64,000 nucleotides of DNA from Excoecaria cochinchinensis (GCA_947683425.1 CANTUQ010000043.1:11642501-11706500), one strand, 5' to 3'. Positions 1 through 12,080 are shown, numbered from the stretch's first letter. Notes: a model not told the origin generated them from the letters alone. Numbers and translations: made by a program.

Positions 1-43
1 TGCGGGGTGTGAGAATTAATGGGGCACCTCATTTATGGCATAA

Positions 44-538
44 ATGGAAGAGATGCAATGGCACCCTAAGAAGGTGAAGAAGATTGCTCTGGGTGGGTTG
101 GTAACAGTTATTGCTAAGGGTGTACATCACCCCTTGAGGAGACCCAAGTCACTTTCATCCACTGCGACCATTGATAAGAAGATGCTGAAGAACATGAAGG
201 TCGTAGTGGATGACGCGACGGCTGCACATGGTTACAGATTGACTACTCGCGCAGAGTATCTTCAGGGAGTCTAGCGAGGTCTAGGAGGCTTGCCCCATGA
301 GCAAGAGGAAGATCCGGAAGCACCTCCAGCCCCAGAGCCCGCACAGTTATCATCTCAGCAGTACGATGCGCTGATGGAGCGCATGGACGCCATCTCCGCA
401 TCTCAGGCCAATATTCATTCCCAGATGGACCAGGTGCTCTTGGGACTCTCCTCATTGACTGCGTGCATTGATGCGCATATCTCACCTCCGCCACCTCCAG
501 AGAGTTGGACAGGGAGAAATACTATCTTTTGTTTTTAA
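44..538 (+). pseudogene. Broken late (env-like region) ORF of an Athila-like element
   Basis: Two open stretches, 44-274 and 290-538, lie in the same frame and are separated by one TAG stop at 272-274, so this was one reading frame of at least 164 codons. The first half is basic (HHPLRRPKSLS, DKKMLKNMKV). The second half is an acidic, proline-rich linker followed by a probable coiled coil (QQYDALMERMDAISASQ) and a PPPPP run. The second Athila-like element here (9651-10343) ends in the same style, with a short coiled coil before the stop, which suggests both are C-terminal parts of the extra ORF downstream of pol. No catalytic motif is visible and no function can be given. The start is unknown because the frame is cut by the window edge or by earlier decay. 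Confidence 0.5.
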
Positions 539-540
539 TT

Positions 541-2180
541 TTAATTTTTGTGTTTTGTATTTATTTAACTTGCTGGAGACAGCAAGGTATTAAGTATGGG
601 GTAGGAGGAGTAACTCCAACAACTTAATATGTAAATAATTATTTTTCTTTTAATTGCATGTTTGATGTTTTATTTTAATTGTATTCGTATATCTTATTGA
701 GTTTTAGTTATTTGAATACTTAATTCTGGTTGTTTGAATTGTTCTTATCTTAGTTTAGCTTGCCTCTAGTTATTCCTGTTGTGAATGTTTTGAACTTTAA
801 GTTGTGAATGGAATTTCTTAAATATTGATCTTAGTGAGAGAGTAGTTGGTAGTTTTAGCAGCAAATTAATTTCAATTAGTCATATATCTTGTAATTTCCT
901 ATCTTTTGTGCACTATAAGCTTGTTTGTGAAAAATTTGAAAAATTCCAATGTGTGAAAGTTTTTGAGTAAAGGAATTTTAGGATAGTTAGAACATTCCTC
1001 ATCACCCTTCGAAACGTTATAACAACTTAAGCAGGTTCAGGATATGATTTAGGCAAAATTTTTCTTTAATAACCACTTTAAATGACTTTTTACCTACCTA
1101 TTTGCATAATTTCCGTTGCTAGCCCCGTTGAGCTGATTTGGTACGCTAAAAGCGTACTATGCATTTTTCTTTGTTACACTATTATTTTACCATTTAATCT
1201 AAATGCCTTTACCTATCCTTTATAAGATTGGCCACTCTAGGATTGGGTTGGGATATCATTGAAAGTTGAATAAAAATATTTACTGCGAATATAATGTGGG
1301 AGTGAGAAGAATTGTGAAACTTTGGGGTGTTGTCTAGTATATCGTTTAAGTTTTCCTTAATGGAGTCAAAGTTGTGGTAGGAAAATAGAGGCTTTGGGTA
1401 TCTCATAAAAAAAAAAAAAAGAAAAAGAAGAAGAAGAAGCCGGAAAGAAGAATTTGATAAAAAGTTTGATCATTGTTTTAAATGTTGGAGTTAAGCAGAT
1501 GTAGAAAAATTCAAGTGTGGGGTACCCTCAATTAGAAGAAGATGTTTTTACATTCAAAAATGATTGGGCTGAGAGAAAAATTTCTTTGGGTAATTTCTTT
1601 TCTTTGTTTTCCTGTGGTTTAATGTTTTTAATTTTTTCATGATGGGTAGTTCAGACGAGTTTTGGCAACTGCGGGGGGATTAAAAATAGGTCATGGAAAA
1701 ATTGTATTCAAATTGGGTAGTGGTGTTTGTAGGTAGAGTGGCTGACTCTTTGTTCAATTCCCTTAACTTCTCTTGTTAGCCACTACCCTATCCTAACATT
1801 TCAACCTTGGAATAAGTCCTAATTATCCTGCTCTTAGCTTTAATTGTTTAGTGGAGATGACCCTTGTGGTTCCGGTGCTAAAGGAGAGGCTTATGATTAC
1901 CCTGAGTTGCAAGTGCGTAACCAATTTGCAATTTATTTGCTTATTCATTTCCTTTGCTCAATTGCTGGAATGCATTGGTTGTTTTGTTTTGAAAAGAGAA
2001 AATTTGTTTTGAGCCTAGCACACACACACGTGAAATTACTTGATATAAATTGATTTGAGAATTTGTAACTAAGACCCTTCTGCTTGGTGCTATGACTGTT
2101 GTTAAGTTTTCGTAGTCCAAGTTAGAGTTTGAAATTTCAGGAATGTGTATAATTCATTTACTCGAGGACGAGCAAAGTCT
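541..2180. other. Non-coding 3' internal region of the first Athila-like element
   Basis: AT-rich DNA with short A- and GAA-rich tracts near 1410-1445. I see no gene. Short ORFs here have no recognisable protein features. Confidence 0.55.
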
Positions 2181-2195
2181 AAGTGTGGGGTATTT
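2181..2195 (+). other. Polypurine tract of the first Athila-like element
   Basis: AAGTGTGGGGTATTT lies directly upstream of the LTR start TGATAAC. This is the expected site for plus-strand DNA priming. A near-identical AGTGTGGGGG motif precedes the LTR of the second Athila-like element at 12081. Confidence 0.7.
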
Positions 2196-2388
2196 TGATA
2201 ACTTCAATATACTACTTAGTTTTGATAGTGTTTTCGTATGATTTTTGGGTGTTTAGTTGTGTTTTTTTGTCATGTTATGTTCCTTTAGGTTAATTTTGCT
2301 AATCTTAGTCAAATTGGAATTTTGATGCATTATAAATAGCTTTTTGATGGAGTTTGATTTGTCTTTGCAGGTGTGATTCCTGAGTACC

Positions 2389-2783
2389 TCACGGTCACAA
2401 CCAAATTGGTTGTGACCGTGACATAAAAAAGAATTGAAAACAGGAGCTGACTTACATGGGTCACGGTCACAACAAAACTCATTGTGACCGTGACATAGAG
2501 ATCCATCGGACAGAATGCAAGTATGAAGCACCTCACGGTGGCAACCTATTTGGTTGTCACTGTGACATGAAAATCACCAATGCAGAATCAGTTGAGAAGG
2601 TACCTAACAGTGGCAACAAATTTCATTGCCACCGTGACATAAATTTTTCCTGAACATAAGCTAAAATTGAAGATCTCACCGTGGCAATAGATTTCATTGC
2701 CACCGTGACCCCTCTCCTGTGTGCAAAGGCAGATTAACGTTTTCGACACCTCAAGGTGGCAACAGATTTCATTGCCACCGTGA
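2389..2783. repeat. Six-copy hairpin (dyad) array in the LTR, upstream of the TATA box
   Basis: Six units of about 33 bp lie at 2389-2421, 2461-2492, 2533-2565, about 2605-2637, about 2674-2708 and 2751-2783. Unit 1 is a perfect 14-bp inverted repeat: TCACGGTCACAACC, a 5-nt loop, then the exact reverse complement. Later units change GGTCAC to GGTGGC, mostly on both arms together. The array ends 12 bp before the TATA box, so a role as a promoter-proximal regulatory array is plausible but inferred. The same unit occurs in the gag-only LTRs at 20332, 24097 and 27847. Confidence 0.9.
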
Positions 2784-2795
2784 CCTCTCTGACAC

Positions 2796-2803
2796 TATAT
2801 AAA
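2796..2803 (+). promoter_or_regulatory. Candidate TATA box of the first Athila-like LTR
   Basis: TATATAAA lies 12 bp after the last hairpin unit and is followed by a CT-rich leader (TTTTCTTCTCTTCTG near 2827). The arrangement is typical of a plant LTR promoter at the U3/R border. Confidence 0.55.
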
Positions 2804-4230
2804 CTTATTTTAGGTTTTCTTCTGAGCTTTTCTTCTCTTCTGAATTTTAGGTTTCCAATTTTTGTCTTTAGTTTTGAATTAGAAATCAAGAATATTTCAT
2901 CAGATACACATAATTTATTTTCAAAGAGAGTTTTATTTTTGGGTTTCTAGAATTTGAATTTAATTCTCCATTGAAGATCCAAAGAAGAAGATTGAAGAAC
3001 GTGGGATTCAACCAGGATTTCCGCCTCAATGAATTTCTGGGGTTATTCTTTCCTTTATTTTTTTTATTTTGTAATGGATCGTGAGTAGTTTTTTAGTTGT
3101 TTAGGGGATCTCTGAATCCCCTACCCATGATGTGAATTATGAACATTTTTTGAATTTACATATATGAATGAATGGTTTATTTCACTTTTTCATATTGTCA
3201 ATTCGTGGGACTTAATTTCTCAATTCAATTTCCAATTTCACTTAATGATTTAATTCATGTATCTCTATTGGTTATTGAGTTTGTATGGACTGAATGCCAT
3301 GAATATTTTTATTCTCAGATTTTCTATCATGTTTGCTGTATCGTTTGGATTGCTCTGGAATGAGAATCTAGATGTGCAGGTTTTCGTGGTTTAAGATTGG
3401 AGTGAGGAGTAAAATAATTAGGTTTTGAATTGTTTGGCTCCGGAATGGGAAAGCAAACCAAACTTAGGATTTTAGACCCGTGCTTAGGCTAGTTGTATGG
3501 CTTGCTCCGAAATAGGACGTCATGCAATTAGAATAGCTTGCTCCGGAATGTGACACTTGGGTTAAGATGGTTATTCCGATTTCTTTCATATAGGATTCTT
3601 AGATTAACTTTATTCACATTTGGATATGGGGTGGATGAGTAAACCTGAGCAACGTTCTTTTCATTCTTGAATTTTTCGCTTTTTTTATTCTGTTATCAGT
3701 TTTTACTGTTAGTTTTATTTGTTTACTTTTCACTTGCCTTTTAGCTGTTTAATTCTTTTGTTTTTAATCAATAGATTACTAAATCAATTCAAACTTTTGG
3801 GAATTCTTTAACATACATTTAATTTTCTTCATTTACGCACACAATCCCTTGAGTACGATAACTCGGGGTCTTAATTTTATCCCACTATATTACTTACCGA
3901 TTCAGTACACTTGCTGCGGTCGCTTCAATGAGATTTGGTTGGAGATTGCAAATGAATCTTGAAATCTCACATAGCAACTGAATTCAAATCATGATTACTA
4001 ATGATATTTAACAACCAAATGGATACGCCGATAATCATTAGGTTCAAAACTATCTAATTCTATGTTCAACTAGTTCAGGATAAAGAAAATATTGCTCCAT
4101 CAAGTCTGTCAACAATATAAAACTAATAATAAAAAAAACTTATACAAAGGTAATTCATACTCCCCAAAGATTCCATCAGTAATCCACATAACTAAAACAA
4201 TAATGGGTTATTAAAATAAAAAGGTTGTTT

Positions 4231-5424
4231 TGAAGCCATTCATGTGAGATTCCTCTGCTTTGATGCTGTGGTTGTAATTTGTACAGCTTTATCCATTTTG
4301 TAATAAATTTCAGAACTTAACAAAACAAGTCAAAACTTCAAGCAAACAACCCAAATATGCAATAAAGCAGAAAATGTAATTAGGCAAGGTAATAAAGCAG
4401 AAAATAAGATTTTTTGAAATAAAGATTCCACTAGCAAAAGCAAACCCTGCAGTGTGTATTCACCCACACCTTAACATCATTAATACTGACAGTGAAGTAT
4501 GAATGCTCATAACATCATTAATACTGACAGTGAAGTGCACAAATTTATCCACCCAGTCGTTGGTAGTTAGATACAAACAACATGATGAGCCACTAATGTG
4601 AATAACAATTCCAAAAGCAGAAAAACTGGAGAATGAAATGCTAGGCAACAAAAACTTTCAAAAAGCAGCATATCTACAGCTCCATAATGATAAAATACAT
4701 TAACAAGCATCCGGAGATGGTAACGTGTATAAAATTCAGTAATATAATCAAATGATCACGTGCCTATCAATTAAGAACACTTCTATTAAATTAACATGAT
4801 AAAATATTATCAGGTAAGTATACAAAATGGATGAAGCCATACATGTGAGATTCCTCTGCTTTGATGCTGTGGTTGTAATTTGTACAGCTTTATCCATTTT
4901 GTAATAAATTTCAGAACTTAACAAAACAAGTCAAAACTTCAAGCAAACAACCCAAATATGCAATAAAGCAGAAAATGTAATTAGGCAAGGTAATAAAGCA
5001 GAAAATAAGATTTTTTGAAATAAAGATTCCACTAGCAAAAGCAAACCCTGCAGTGTGTATTCACCCACACCTTAACATCATTAATACTGACAGTGAAGTA
5101 TGAATGCTCATAACATCATTAATACTGACAGTGAAGTGCACAAATTTATCCACCCAGTCGTTGGTAGTTAGATACAAACAACATGATGAGCCACTAATGT
5201 GAATAACAATTCCAAAAGCAGAAAAACTGGAGAATGAAATGCTAGGCAACAAAAACTTTCAAAAAGCAGCATATCTACAGCTCCATAATGATAAAATACA
5301 TTAACAAGCATCCAGAGATGGTAACGTGTATAAAATTCAGTAATATAATCAAATGATCATGTGCCTATCAATTAAGAACACTTCTATTAAACTAACATGA
5401 TAAAATATTATCAGGTAAGTATAC
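4231..5424. repeat. Direct tandem duplication of about 593 bp
   Basis: 4231-4823 and 4832-5424 are near-identical at an offset of 601 bp. I see only a few single-base differences (for example CCGGAGATGG versus CCAGAGATGG, and CACGTG versus CATGTG). The two identical 63-codon minus-strand ORFs at 4460 and 5061 result from this duplication and are not evidence of a gene. Each copy also contains a smaller direct repeat around ACATCATTAATACTGACAGT. Confidence 0.93.
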
Positions 5425-6894
5425 TAACTGGGGAACTTAATTGTCTAGCGCTTCTGCTGTGCACTTCCAGATATTCTTCATAGGTCTGCAAGAATAAACC
5501 AGGAGCAAATGCCATTTAACAGAGTAAGAGGATACAAGCTGAAGAGATTAGAACAATATCACAGCATATATTATCATATTCTTTGCATAAAAAACCATTA
5601 TCTGTCCCAAAAGATAAGCATAATAATAAACATTTGAAAATTTATAGTTGAGTGTCAACAATAGGAAAACCATTATAGCAGGCACACTAAATAAGCATTA
5701 TTTTCATGCAGAAGCCATGTTTTGTGCACACACACACATATAAACCATGCATAAATACAAATGTTGTAAAATATCCAATAACTAGTCAACTAGGGAGCTC
5801 TGGTAGGCTTATTAATAGTCTTGCAGTCTGCTACATGCTCATGCCCTTATTGAGATGGAGATTTTGGATTAAAATGCCCACTTGGACAAAATTAAGAATA
5901 AACTGCAACTTTTAACAAAATCATCTGCTATAATGAATAACTCAATATCCTCTTGCTAATGAGCATATGCGACTACATGTATATTAGAGATCAAATAATG
6001 CAAGTAAATAAAACAGTAATCCTCAATTCAACACACACCTTTTATTAGTGCATACATAAAATGATAAACTTGTTTTAGTGAAGGCTAAATTACACATAAC
6101 ACATAATCTATACTTAAAAATGGAGGATCAAAGAGATAGCTGGAAAACATCAAATCAAAAGACCAATAAAAATAAGACTTTTATATAATTCACCTATTAA
6201 TTAGCACCAATTCAAGCCAACATCTGCATGCGTTTACATATAAATTAGATCAGAATTTTTTATAAAAAAAAAATAATGGGCAAGTAAGAAGCAAATTTGC
6301 ATATTAGAAAACTAAATTAAGTAAAAATAGGCTGAATATAATAAATTATATATATATATATAATTATGAATACTTTCCTCAAGAGAATCAATTCTGTTTT
6401 CCGGATCGATTTTTGATATGTTAACGGTGGATGAGATGATGAATTCTAGCTAGGAAATGCAACTGCAAAAATTAAAAAAGAAAAATGATAGTTTTTTTTT
6501 CCAAAAAAATAAATATATATAAATGGTCTGGTAAGAATGAGACAGTAAGTGCAATTTATAGGCAGAAAGGTATGTTGTCTCAAAATCTTGTTTTCCTTTT
6601 GAACTAAGATTGAAGTTCAAGGCTACTTCTTAAAAATGAAATAAAAATTAAAATTCAATGCTAGTAGGTTCCGATATATCTGATTGGCAGTTGTGATAAT
6701 AATGGATTTTCCTTTCTCTTTAATAATTATTGAATAAGTTCCTGAGTAGTGGAAAAAGCCAAACTTTTTAATAAATTAACATAATCTGTTCTGTAAATTA
6801 TTAATTTTATAAAAAGAATTGTGTAATTTTTCATAAATGCAAAGCAGACAAAATAAAAAAAAAATCTTTTCACAGAAAGGAATGCTTAATTGTT

Positions 6895-6896
<2 letters not shown>

Positions 6897-6948
<52 letters not shown>
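6897..6948. repeat. (TA)n microsatellite
   Basis: An uninterrupted run of about 26 TA dinucleotides. Confidence 0.95.
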
Positions 6949-6951
<3 letters not shown>

Positions 6952-8198
6952 GTAGGTAAAAGAAGCCCATAATGCTATATCAGTAAAAAAAAAATTGTGC
7001 AGAGATGTAACTTACTTAAGACGAAAATTTCAATTTCGATGTCGGCCAATTAAGTTGCCCTGTAAACCAAGCAAAGGGAGACATAAAAAAGCATTAGAAA
7101 CATTCCGAAAAAACTGCCCACGCATCAAATTGAAGAGAGCAATAAATAATCAGAAATATTCAGAAACAAACAGAGAATGGGGGAGTATAGCTTATTATGA
7201 AGTTAAGAATCACAAATTAACCACTCACATGCACATAAAAGAGACAGAGAGAGAAGATTAAGTACTAACACAGAATCAATGATACATAAACAGGGGAAAT
7301 GGGATTAGAAAAACAATTCTCATTTATTGGCTAATAGATGCATAAGCATTCTGAAAACAACCACCTAAAGAATTTTGAGAATCCTATTCAAGACCAATCA
7401 TTCAGATTCAAGGAAATAGCTCTCCAATACGAAAATCACAAGCAACATATTCCACTATGCTATTAAAAAATAATAAAAACAAATAGCTAAAACCCATAAA
7501 TAGCGGAAAGGGAAAGAAGGATCACCGGAGTTGAACACTAGCAGCATAATTTTCTTAGAAATTAAAATAAAATTATATAAGTTTTGTCAAATGTGTAAAG
7601 ACAACTGCAATTCTAAGTTTCCTACACAGACAAAACCTCTAAGTCGTAGATGTGGTTTAAACAAGATAAATCTATTGGGCCAAATGCTTACTAAAACAAA
7701 ATAAAATTGGGAACTATGTAACAGACTTGGCATCGAAACAGCCTGAGGTTTAGATCAAAGCAGCCAAAATTAAAATACCATTCTTGAGTTTGAGATTAAA
7801 ATCAATACCTGGAAAATATTCTGCTGATTTGCTACTCAAATACTCGAGAGGCTGCTAGGCGTGGAGGAAGAGTGGGGGAGGTGGAGACCGAGTGAGGAGC
7901 ACAGGAGGAGCGGAGGGAGGCGATGGGAGTGACGAAGAGTGGCGGATCTGCAAGACGGTGATGGCGGTGAGAGGAATAGGATTTTAGGTATACACAAAAG
8001 AGGTCACAAGACGCTGAGTGCGAGAGGGAAAGTGAGGGAAATTAGCAAATGGGGGTAGAAAGTGAGGAAGAGTGAATCAAAATGGTGTGTTTTAATGAAA
8101 TATGCAAAACGACGTGTTTTGCAACCAATTCTGCGTTCGGTTCAGGTGAACAAATGAAGGAAAACAAATGAATAAAACCCGGAATGAACCCTACCTTT

Positions 8199-9131
8199 TA
8201 GCAACGGAATGAAAATTCCGTTGCTACATTTTGCAACCGAACTCAATTCGGTTGCTAATTTCACATTTAGCAACGGTATGTATATTCCATTGCAAATAAC
8301 GTTAACTATTAATAAATAGCAACCGAATACCCATTCCGTTGCTAAATATTTAAATATTAGCAACCGAATTTTATTCGGTTGCTATTTTATAGTACAAAAA
8401 TTTAATTCTTCACATATAGTAACGGAATTATGATCCGTTGCTGAATAGCAACGGTTTAATATTCCGTTGCTATTTTTGCAACCGATTAAATTTCGGATGC
8501 TATATTCTAAACATTTAGCAACGGTTTCAATATTCCGTTGCAAAAAAAGTGTTCAGTATTAAAAAATAGCAATTTTAGCAATCGAATTGATATTCGGTTG
8601 CTATTATAGAATGAAAAATTTTAATTCTTCCCATTTAGCAACGGAAATAGATTTTCATTGCTATATTTGCAACCGAAATTATTTCAGTTGCTATTCTTGA
8701 AAAATTTAGCAATGGAAATATGTTTTCGTTGCTATTTTAGCAACCGAATTATATTCGGTTGCTATTTTTCTCCATTTAGCAACGGAATAGAAATTCCATT
8801 GCTAAATTAGCAACCGAAATTCTATTCCGTTGCTATTTTTCGTTCCAAAAGGATTCCCGCTTATCGTTCACGCGATATTTAGCAACGGTTTTTTTATTCC
8901 GTTGCTAAAATTCGTTGCTAATTTTACGCGCCAAACATTCCCTCCTCTTTTAACGACCGAAAATAACCAAATATTTTTCGTTGTTATATATTAAAAACTT
9001 AACGGAAATTAGCAACGGAAAAATTTTTCCGTTGCTATTTAGCAACGAAAAAAGAAATTCCGTTGCTAAATAGCAACGGAATAGTTTCCGTTGCTATTTT
9101 TCTGTTGCTATTTCTTAATTTTCTTGTAGCG
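8199..9131. mobile_element. CACTA-like terminal region with a dense subterminal hairpin tract
   Basis: About 20 short inverted pairs of the form AGCAACGGAAT...ATTCCGTTGCT or AGCAACCGAAT...ATTCGGTTGCT fill 8199-9117. Just after them comes AATTTTCTTGTAGCG (9117-9131), whose reverse complement CGCTACAAGAAAATT resembles the CACTACAAGAAA terminus of CACTA (En/Spm) elements. Dense subterminal repeats are a family trait and bind transposase. A second, similar end (TTTTTCTTGTGTAGT, 9136-9150) makes the exact boundary uncertain. No partner terminus was found to the left and no transposase is visible. Confidence 0.6.
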
Positions 9132-9151
9132 TTTTATTTTTCTTGTGTAGT

Positions 9152-9649
9152 ATTTATTTCAAGCCCTTGTAATTAATTTTGGGGCAACTCTATTGATTTA
9201 TTTATTTATTTATGCCTTTTTATTTTGGGAGATTGTTTTGCCCCATTTTGTTACTTATAATTTTTATTCTTTACTGATTTTCCAAAAATGCTTGAAGTGC
9301 GCTTTAAATTTATTACATGATCGCGTGAGATGATAGATGAAATTTCAATTGCTAAAAACTCATTTATAATTTAACTTAAGGCATTAATAAGAGTGAATTT
9401 CCGAACACCTTCTCTGGTTTAAGACCCCCGAGGTTAGAAGAACTTTCCCAATTTCTTTTAAATTGGGTGGCGACTCCAAAATACCTCAAAGGTTCCTAAA
9501 GACTTCATGGGATTAGATGATCTTTCCAGTGTTCTACTGGAAAGATGTGTCCAAAATATCTCATGATTGCCCAAGATCAAAAGATGCAAACCCCTTTCGG
9601 GCCCTAAAAGCGGGTTTCCTAGAACCGATCGGGGCTGACGCGCGTCACA
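9152..9649 (+). mobile_element. Truncated 3' part of a Tat/Ogre-like LTR
   Basis: This is the LTR end seen elsewhere in the window. It shares blocks such as CTCTGGTTTAAGACCCC, GGCGACTCCAAAATACCTC and CATGGGATTAGATGA, and ends CGCGCGTCACA at 9649. It is closest to the Tat#2 LTR (reverse strand, 49385 onward). The 5' portion is missing, cut at the CACTA-like terminus. It abuts an open Athila reading frame at 9651, so it was inserted into that element. Confidence 0.75.
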
Positions 9650-9650
9650 C

Positions 9651-10343
9651 CCACCTGATTTTGATGATGTTGAGGTATATAGATCATTAACTGGTTTATC
9701 TGACATTGCATTCATTCCAAGAAAATCTAAGGCATATTTAATTCAAAGTCCTGCTTTGTGCTTGATTCATCGATTTTTGGCCTTTAATTATTCTACCCGA
9801 AATAATGACACTACAGTTATAACTAAGGCAGAATTGTTTTTCTTGTGGTGCATGATTCATAATAAAAAACTGAACCTAGGATATTGGATTGCACTTAAGT
9901 TTGAGAAGCTCACTCTCAGGCCAAAGAAAATATTTTTGGGCTCTTTAATTACTTCATTGGCTGTCAATGCTGGCTTAGTTGACTTAAGCACCACTAATAT
10001 GCGTAAATCTTGTGGCATGCCTCCCATGGATTTAATATTTCTAGATAAATTATGCTTGATTCGCTGTGAGAAGGGTGGCACCATTTTATTTGTGGATGCA
10101 GGTCGACTTACTAGCTTTAAAGAAAGAGTTTTCAAGAAAGAGACTAGGAAGACACCTGGTGCTTTCACATCTCACACCCCTACAGCCACGTCCTCCACAT
10201 TGCCTCCAGGTTCTATGGAGCGCTTGGAAAAGATGGAGATAGCATTGGTTCACCTGACCACCACTGTTCAGCAGATGCACGAGAATTTGCATGCTTATTT
10301 TCAGCACGTGGGGTTCACACCACCCCACTCAACGCTTCACTGA
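9651..10343 (+). pseudogene. Athila-type late ORF (env-like region), 5'-truncated
   Basis: Open for 230 codons up to a stop at 10341-10343. The frame runs back to the junction with the Tat LTR fragment; the codon at 9756 is TTG, not ATG, so it is not a true start. The conserved block is HRFLAFNYSTRNNDTTVITK followed by AELFFLWCM (about 9765-9855), a signature I recognise from the Athila ORF found downstream of pol. It continues with GYWIALKFEK and a short amphipathic segment near the C-terminus (ERLEKMEIALVHLTTTVQQM). The role of this ORF is unproven; it has been called env-like from its position. The N-terminal part is lost, so this is a remnant. Confidence 0.7.
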
Positions 10344-12080
10344 TTGCATACTGCAAACCTTCCCCACAGGGCAGTCTCTCAACTCTCCCTTTTTGTTTAT
10401 TTTATTCTGTGCCACTCTTCGCCCCACATTGTTGTGTCATTCCGCATTGGGGACAATGCGAGGAGAAAGTGTGGGGGAGGGGTTTGATCTAAAAGTGTTG
10501 AGTTTATGATTACTGGTATTGCTTTGTTAATATTACTGTTAATATTATTTTGTTGGTGTGGTGTTATGTGGCCATCTTGATGCCGGTTTTGTTGTTGCTT
10601 GAGTAAGGAATTTTAGCTGAATTTTTGACATGAATTGATGTTGCATTACTGTTAATGATTTTAGCTAATTTTGAACTAGTTTTTATTGCTGAAATTATGT
10701 TTAATTGGCTGGATTTGTGCAAGGAGTTTATGAATTTTGTGCCAATTTTTGATAAGTGAAAATTCTAATTAGTTCAAAATTTGTGAAAGAGAGAATTCTG
10801 TTGGTTGGTTTGAATGATTTGCCCTGTTGTTCTAATGCTTAATTGTTGAATTCCTATGCTGCAATCCTATTTATTTGGTTAATTTTGTGTAAACTCTAGA
10901 TACATCTACTTCTATGGAGTATTTTTTGTAGCCATCTTGAGCACAATTGTGCATAAGTTTTGGGTTAGAGTTTAATTTGGAGTATTCTAACTTTGCCTAG
11001 AAATGGCTTAAATTGATGCATTGGGCATAATTCTGTGCATAAGTGTTGTCATTTTCATCAGAATTTTATCACTTGTCCCCCTGTTCAATTATGCATCCCT
11101 CTTGTTCATTAATTTTTATTAAACTTCATTTACAATCCTAGGGAAAAGTATTTGTCTAAAATCAATTGCAAAATCATTTAGTTTTTGACTCATTGATTTG
11201 TCAGACAAGTTTGAGTAGTCTTCATAATTATTTACGCTTTTTCATACAATTTATGGTAGTCTTGATTACCTTTTGAATTGGAAATATCAAGGCTTAATTT
11301 TTAGGTGAAATATAATTTTTGCATATTCTAAAATTTGATTTTTTGCATTTTAGAAACTTGTTAAGACCTTATTGGACACTTGTTTGATATTATAAGTTTT
11401 TAGATTGAAGGACTTGGTTATCAGGAATATATATATATATACATAAAAAAAAAGAAGAAAAAAGAAAAGAAGTGAAATTGCAATAAATTTTACTCTGATG
11501 TCCGCTTAAAAGGTGATTATGAGTAGAGCTAGTAGCCACTTTGAATTGTGTGATCTGAGTAACCGGGTGTATGCTGGTCAGAACTGGATATCCTCGCGTA
11601 AAAATTGTCTCTACATTCATTGTAAGCATTTTGATCTTTCTTAAGCTGGAAAAATCGGGTGTATGCGGGTCAGAATCGGATACCCTCGCATCGACTACAG
11701 TCTAAGTTAAGATAAAATATATATATATGAAATAAATTTCCTGATTTTTCTTGTTCCTTTATCTAATAAAAATGTGAAGTTTGGTGTCTAATTTGGTTTG
11801 ATAAGTTCTCTTTTATACATTGATGTTAATATTGAAGTGAGACAAAATTCTTGCATACTTAATGTTTATAAACCTTACTGTTTCTAATTTGAAAAGGTAA
11901 TTGAGAAACCCATATTTTGATATGATTTAGTGGGAAATTATTTTGGATTTCTATCTCTTTTTTGCCTTACATTTTGATTTAGTTGAAACTTATGTGAATT
12001 AGAATTTGTTTTTGGGTGAATGAACCTTTGAAAGGATTGTGATTGAGGTTTAATTCATATTTGAGGGCAAATATGGGATA
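10344..12080. other. Non-coding 3' region of the second Athila-like element
   Basis: AT-rich, with no gene. Two features stand out. AAGTGTGGGGGAGGGGTTTG near 10468 looks like a polypurine tract but is not followed by an LTR. A short direct repeat around GGGTGTATGCKGGTCAGAAYYGGATAYCCTCGC occurs twice (about 11563 and 11657). Confidence 0.6.

Larger units (their letters stand above)
1..2195 (+). mobile_element. 3' internal part of an Athila-like Ty3/gypsy element
   Basis: This is the internal remainder of an LTR retrotransposon whose 5' part lies before the window. It holds a broken late ORF (44-538), then about 1.65 kb of AT-rich non-coding DNA, then a polypurine tract directly against an LTR that starts TGATAAC at 2196. 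A long non-coding stretch between the last ORF and the 3' LTR is usual for Athila-type elements. Lineage assignment is inference from this layout and from the similar second element at 9650-13532. Confidence 0.6.
2196..3927 (+). mobile_element. 3' LTR (about 1.73 kb), Athila-like
   Basis: The LTR begins TGATAAC after a polypurine tract and appears to end in CGCTTCA at 3927, giving TGA...TCA ends. It contains six hairpin repeats (2389-2783), a TATA box right after them (2796) and no protein-coding ORF. The right end is inferred from the terminal dinucleotide and the change of sequence character; the partner LTR is outside the window, so the end is not proven. Confidence 0.65.
3928..8198. other. 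Unassigned AT-rich region, possibly a decayed or captured gene on the minus strand
   Basis: No transposon protein is recognisable. Three weak hints point to a minus-strand transcription unit. First, 7810-8060 read on the minus strand is a pyrimidine-rich, more GC-rich leader-like stretch ending TTCCAG followed by GTATTG, a possible first exon and donor. Second, 5429-5485 could be a 57-nt exon, with acceptor TTCTTGCAG, 19 open codons beginning TYEEYLEVHS, and a GTTAGT donor. Third, 4240-4315 has an acceptor-like TTTTGTTAAG followed by an open stretch (ATGGATAAAGCTG...). Reading phases do not join cleanly, so this may be non-coding, a pseudogene, or a fragment carried by the CACTA-like element on its right. 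Confidence 0.25.

Noticed and set aside
6995..7261. Basic 88-codon plus-strand ORF
   Set aside because: No recognisable domain, AT-rich codon use, no homologous context; judged to be chance.
9756..10343. Gene start at 9756
   Set aside because: The codon is TTG and the same frame is open upstream to the LTR junction at about 9650; this is a truncated Athila ORF.
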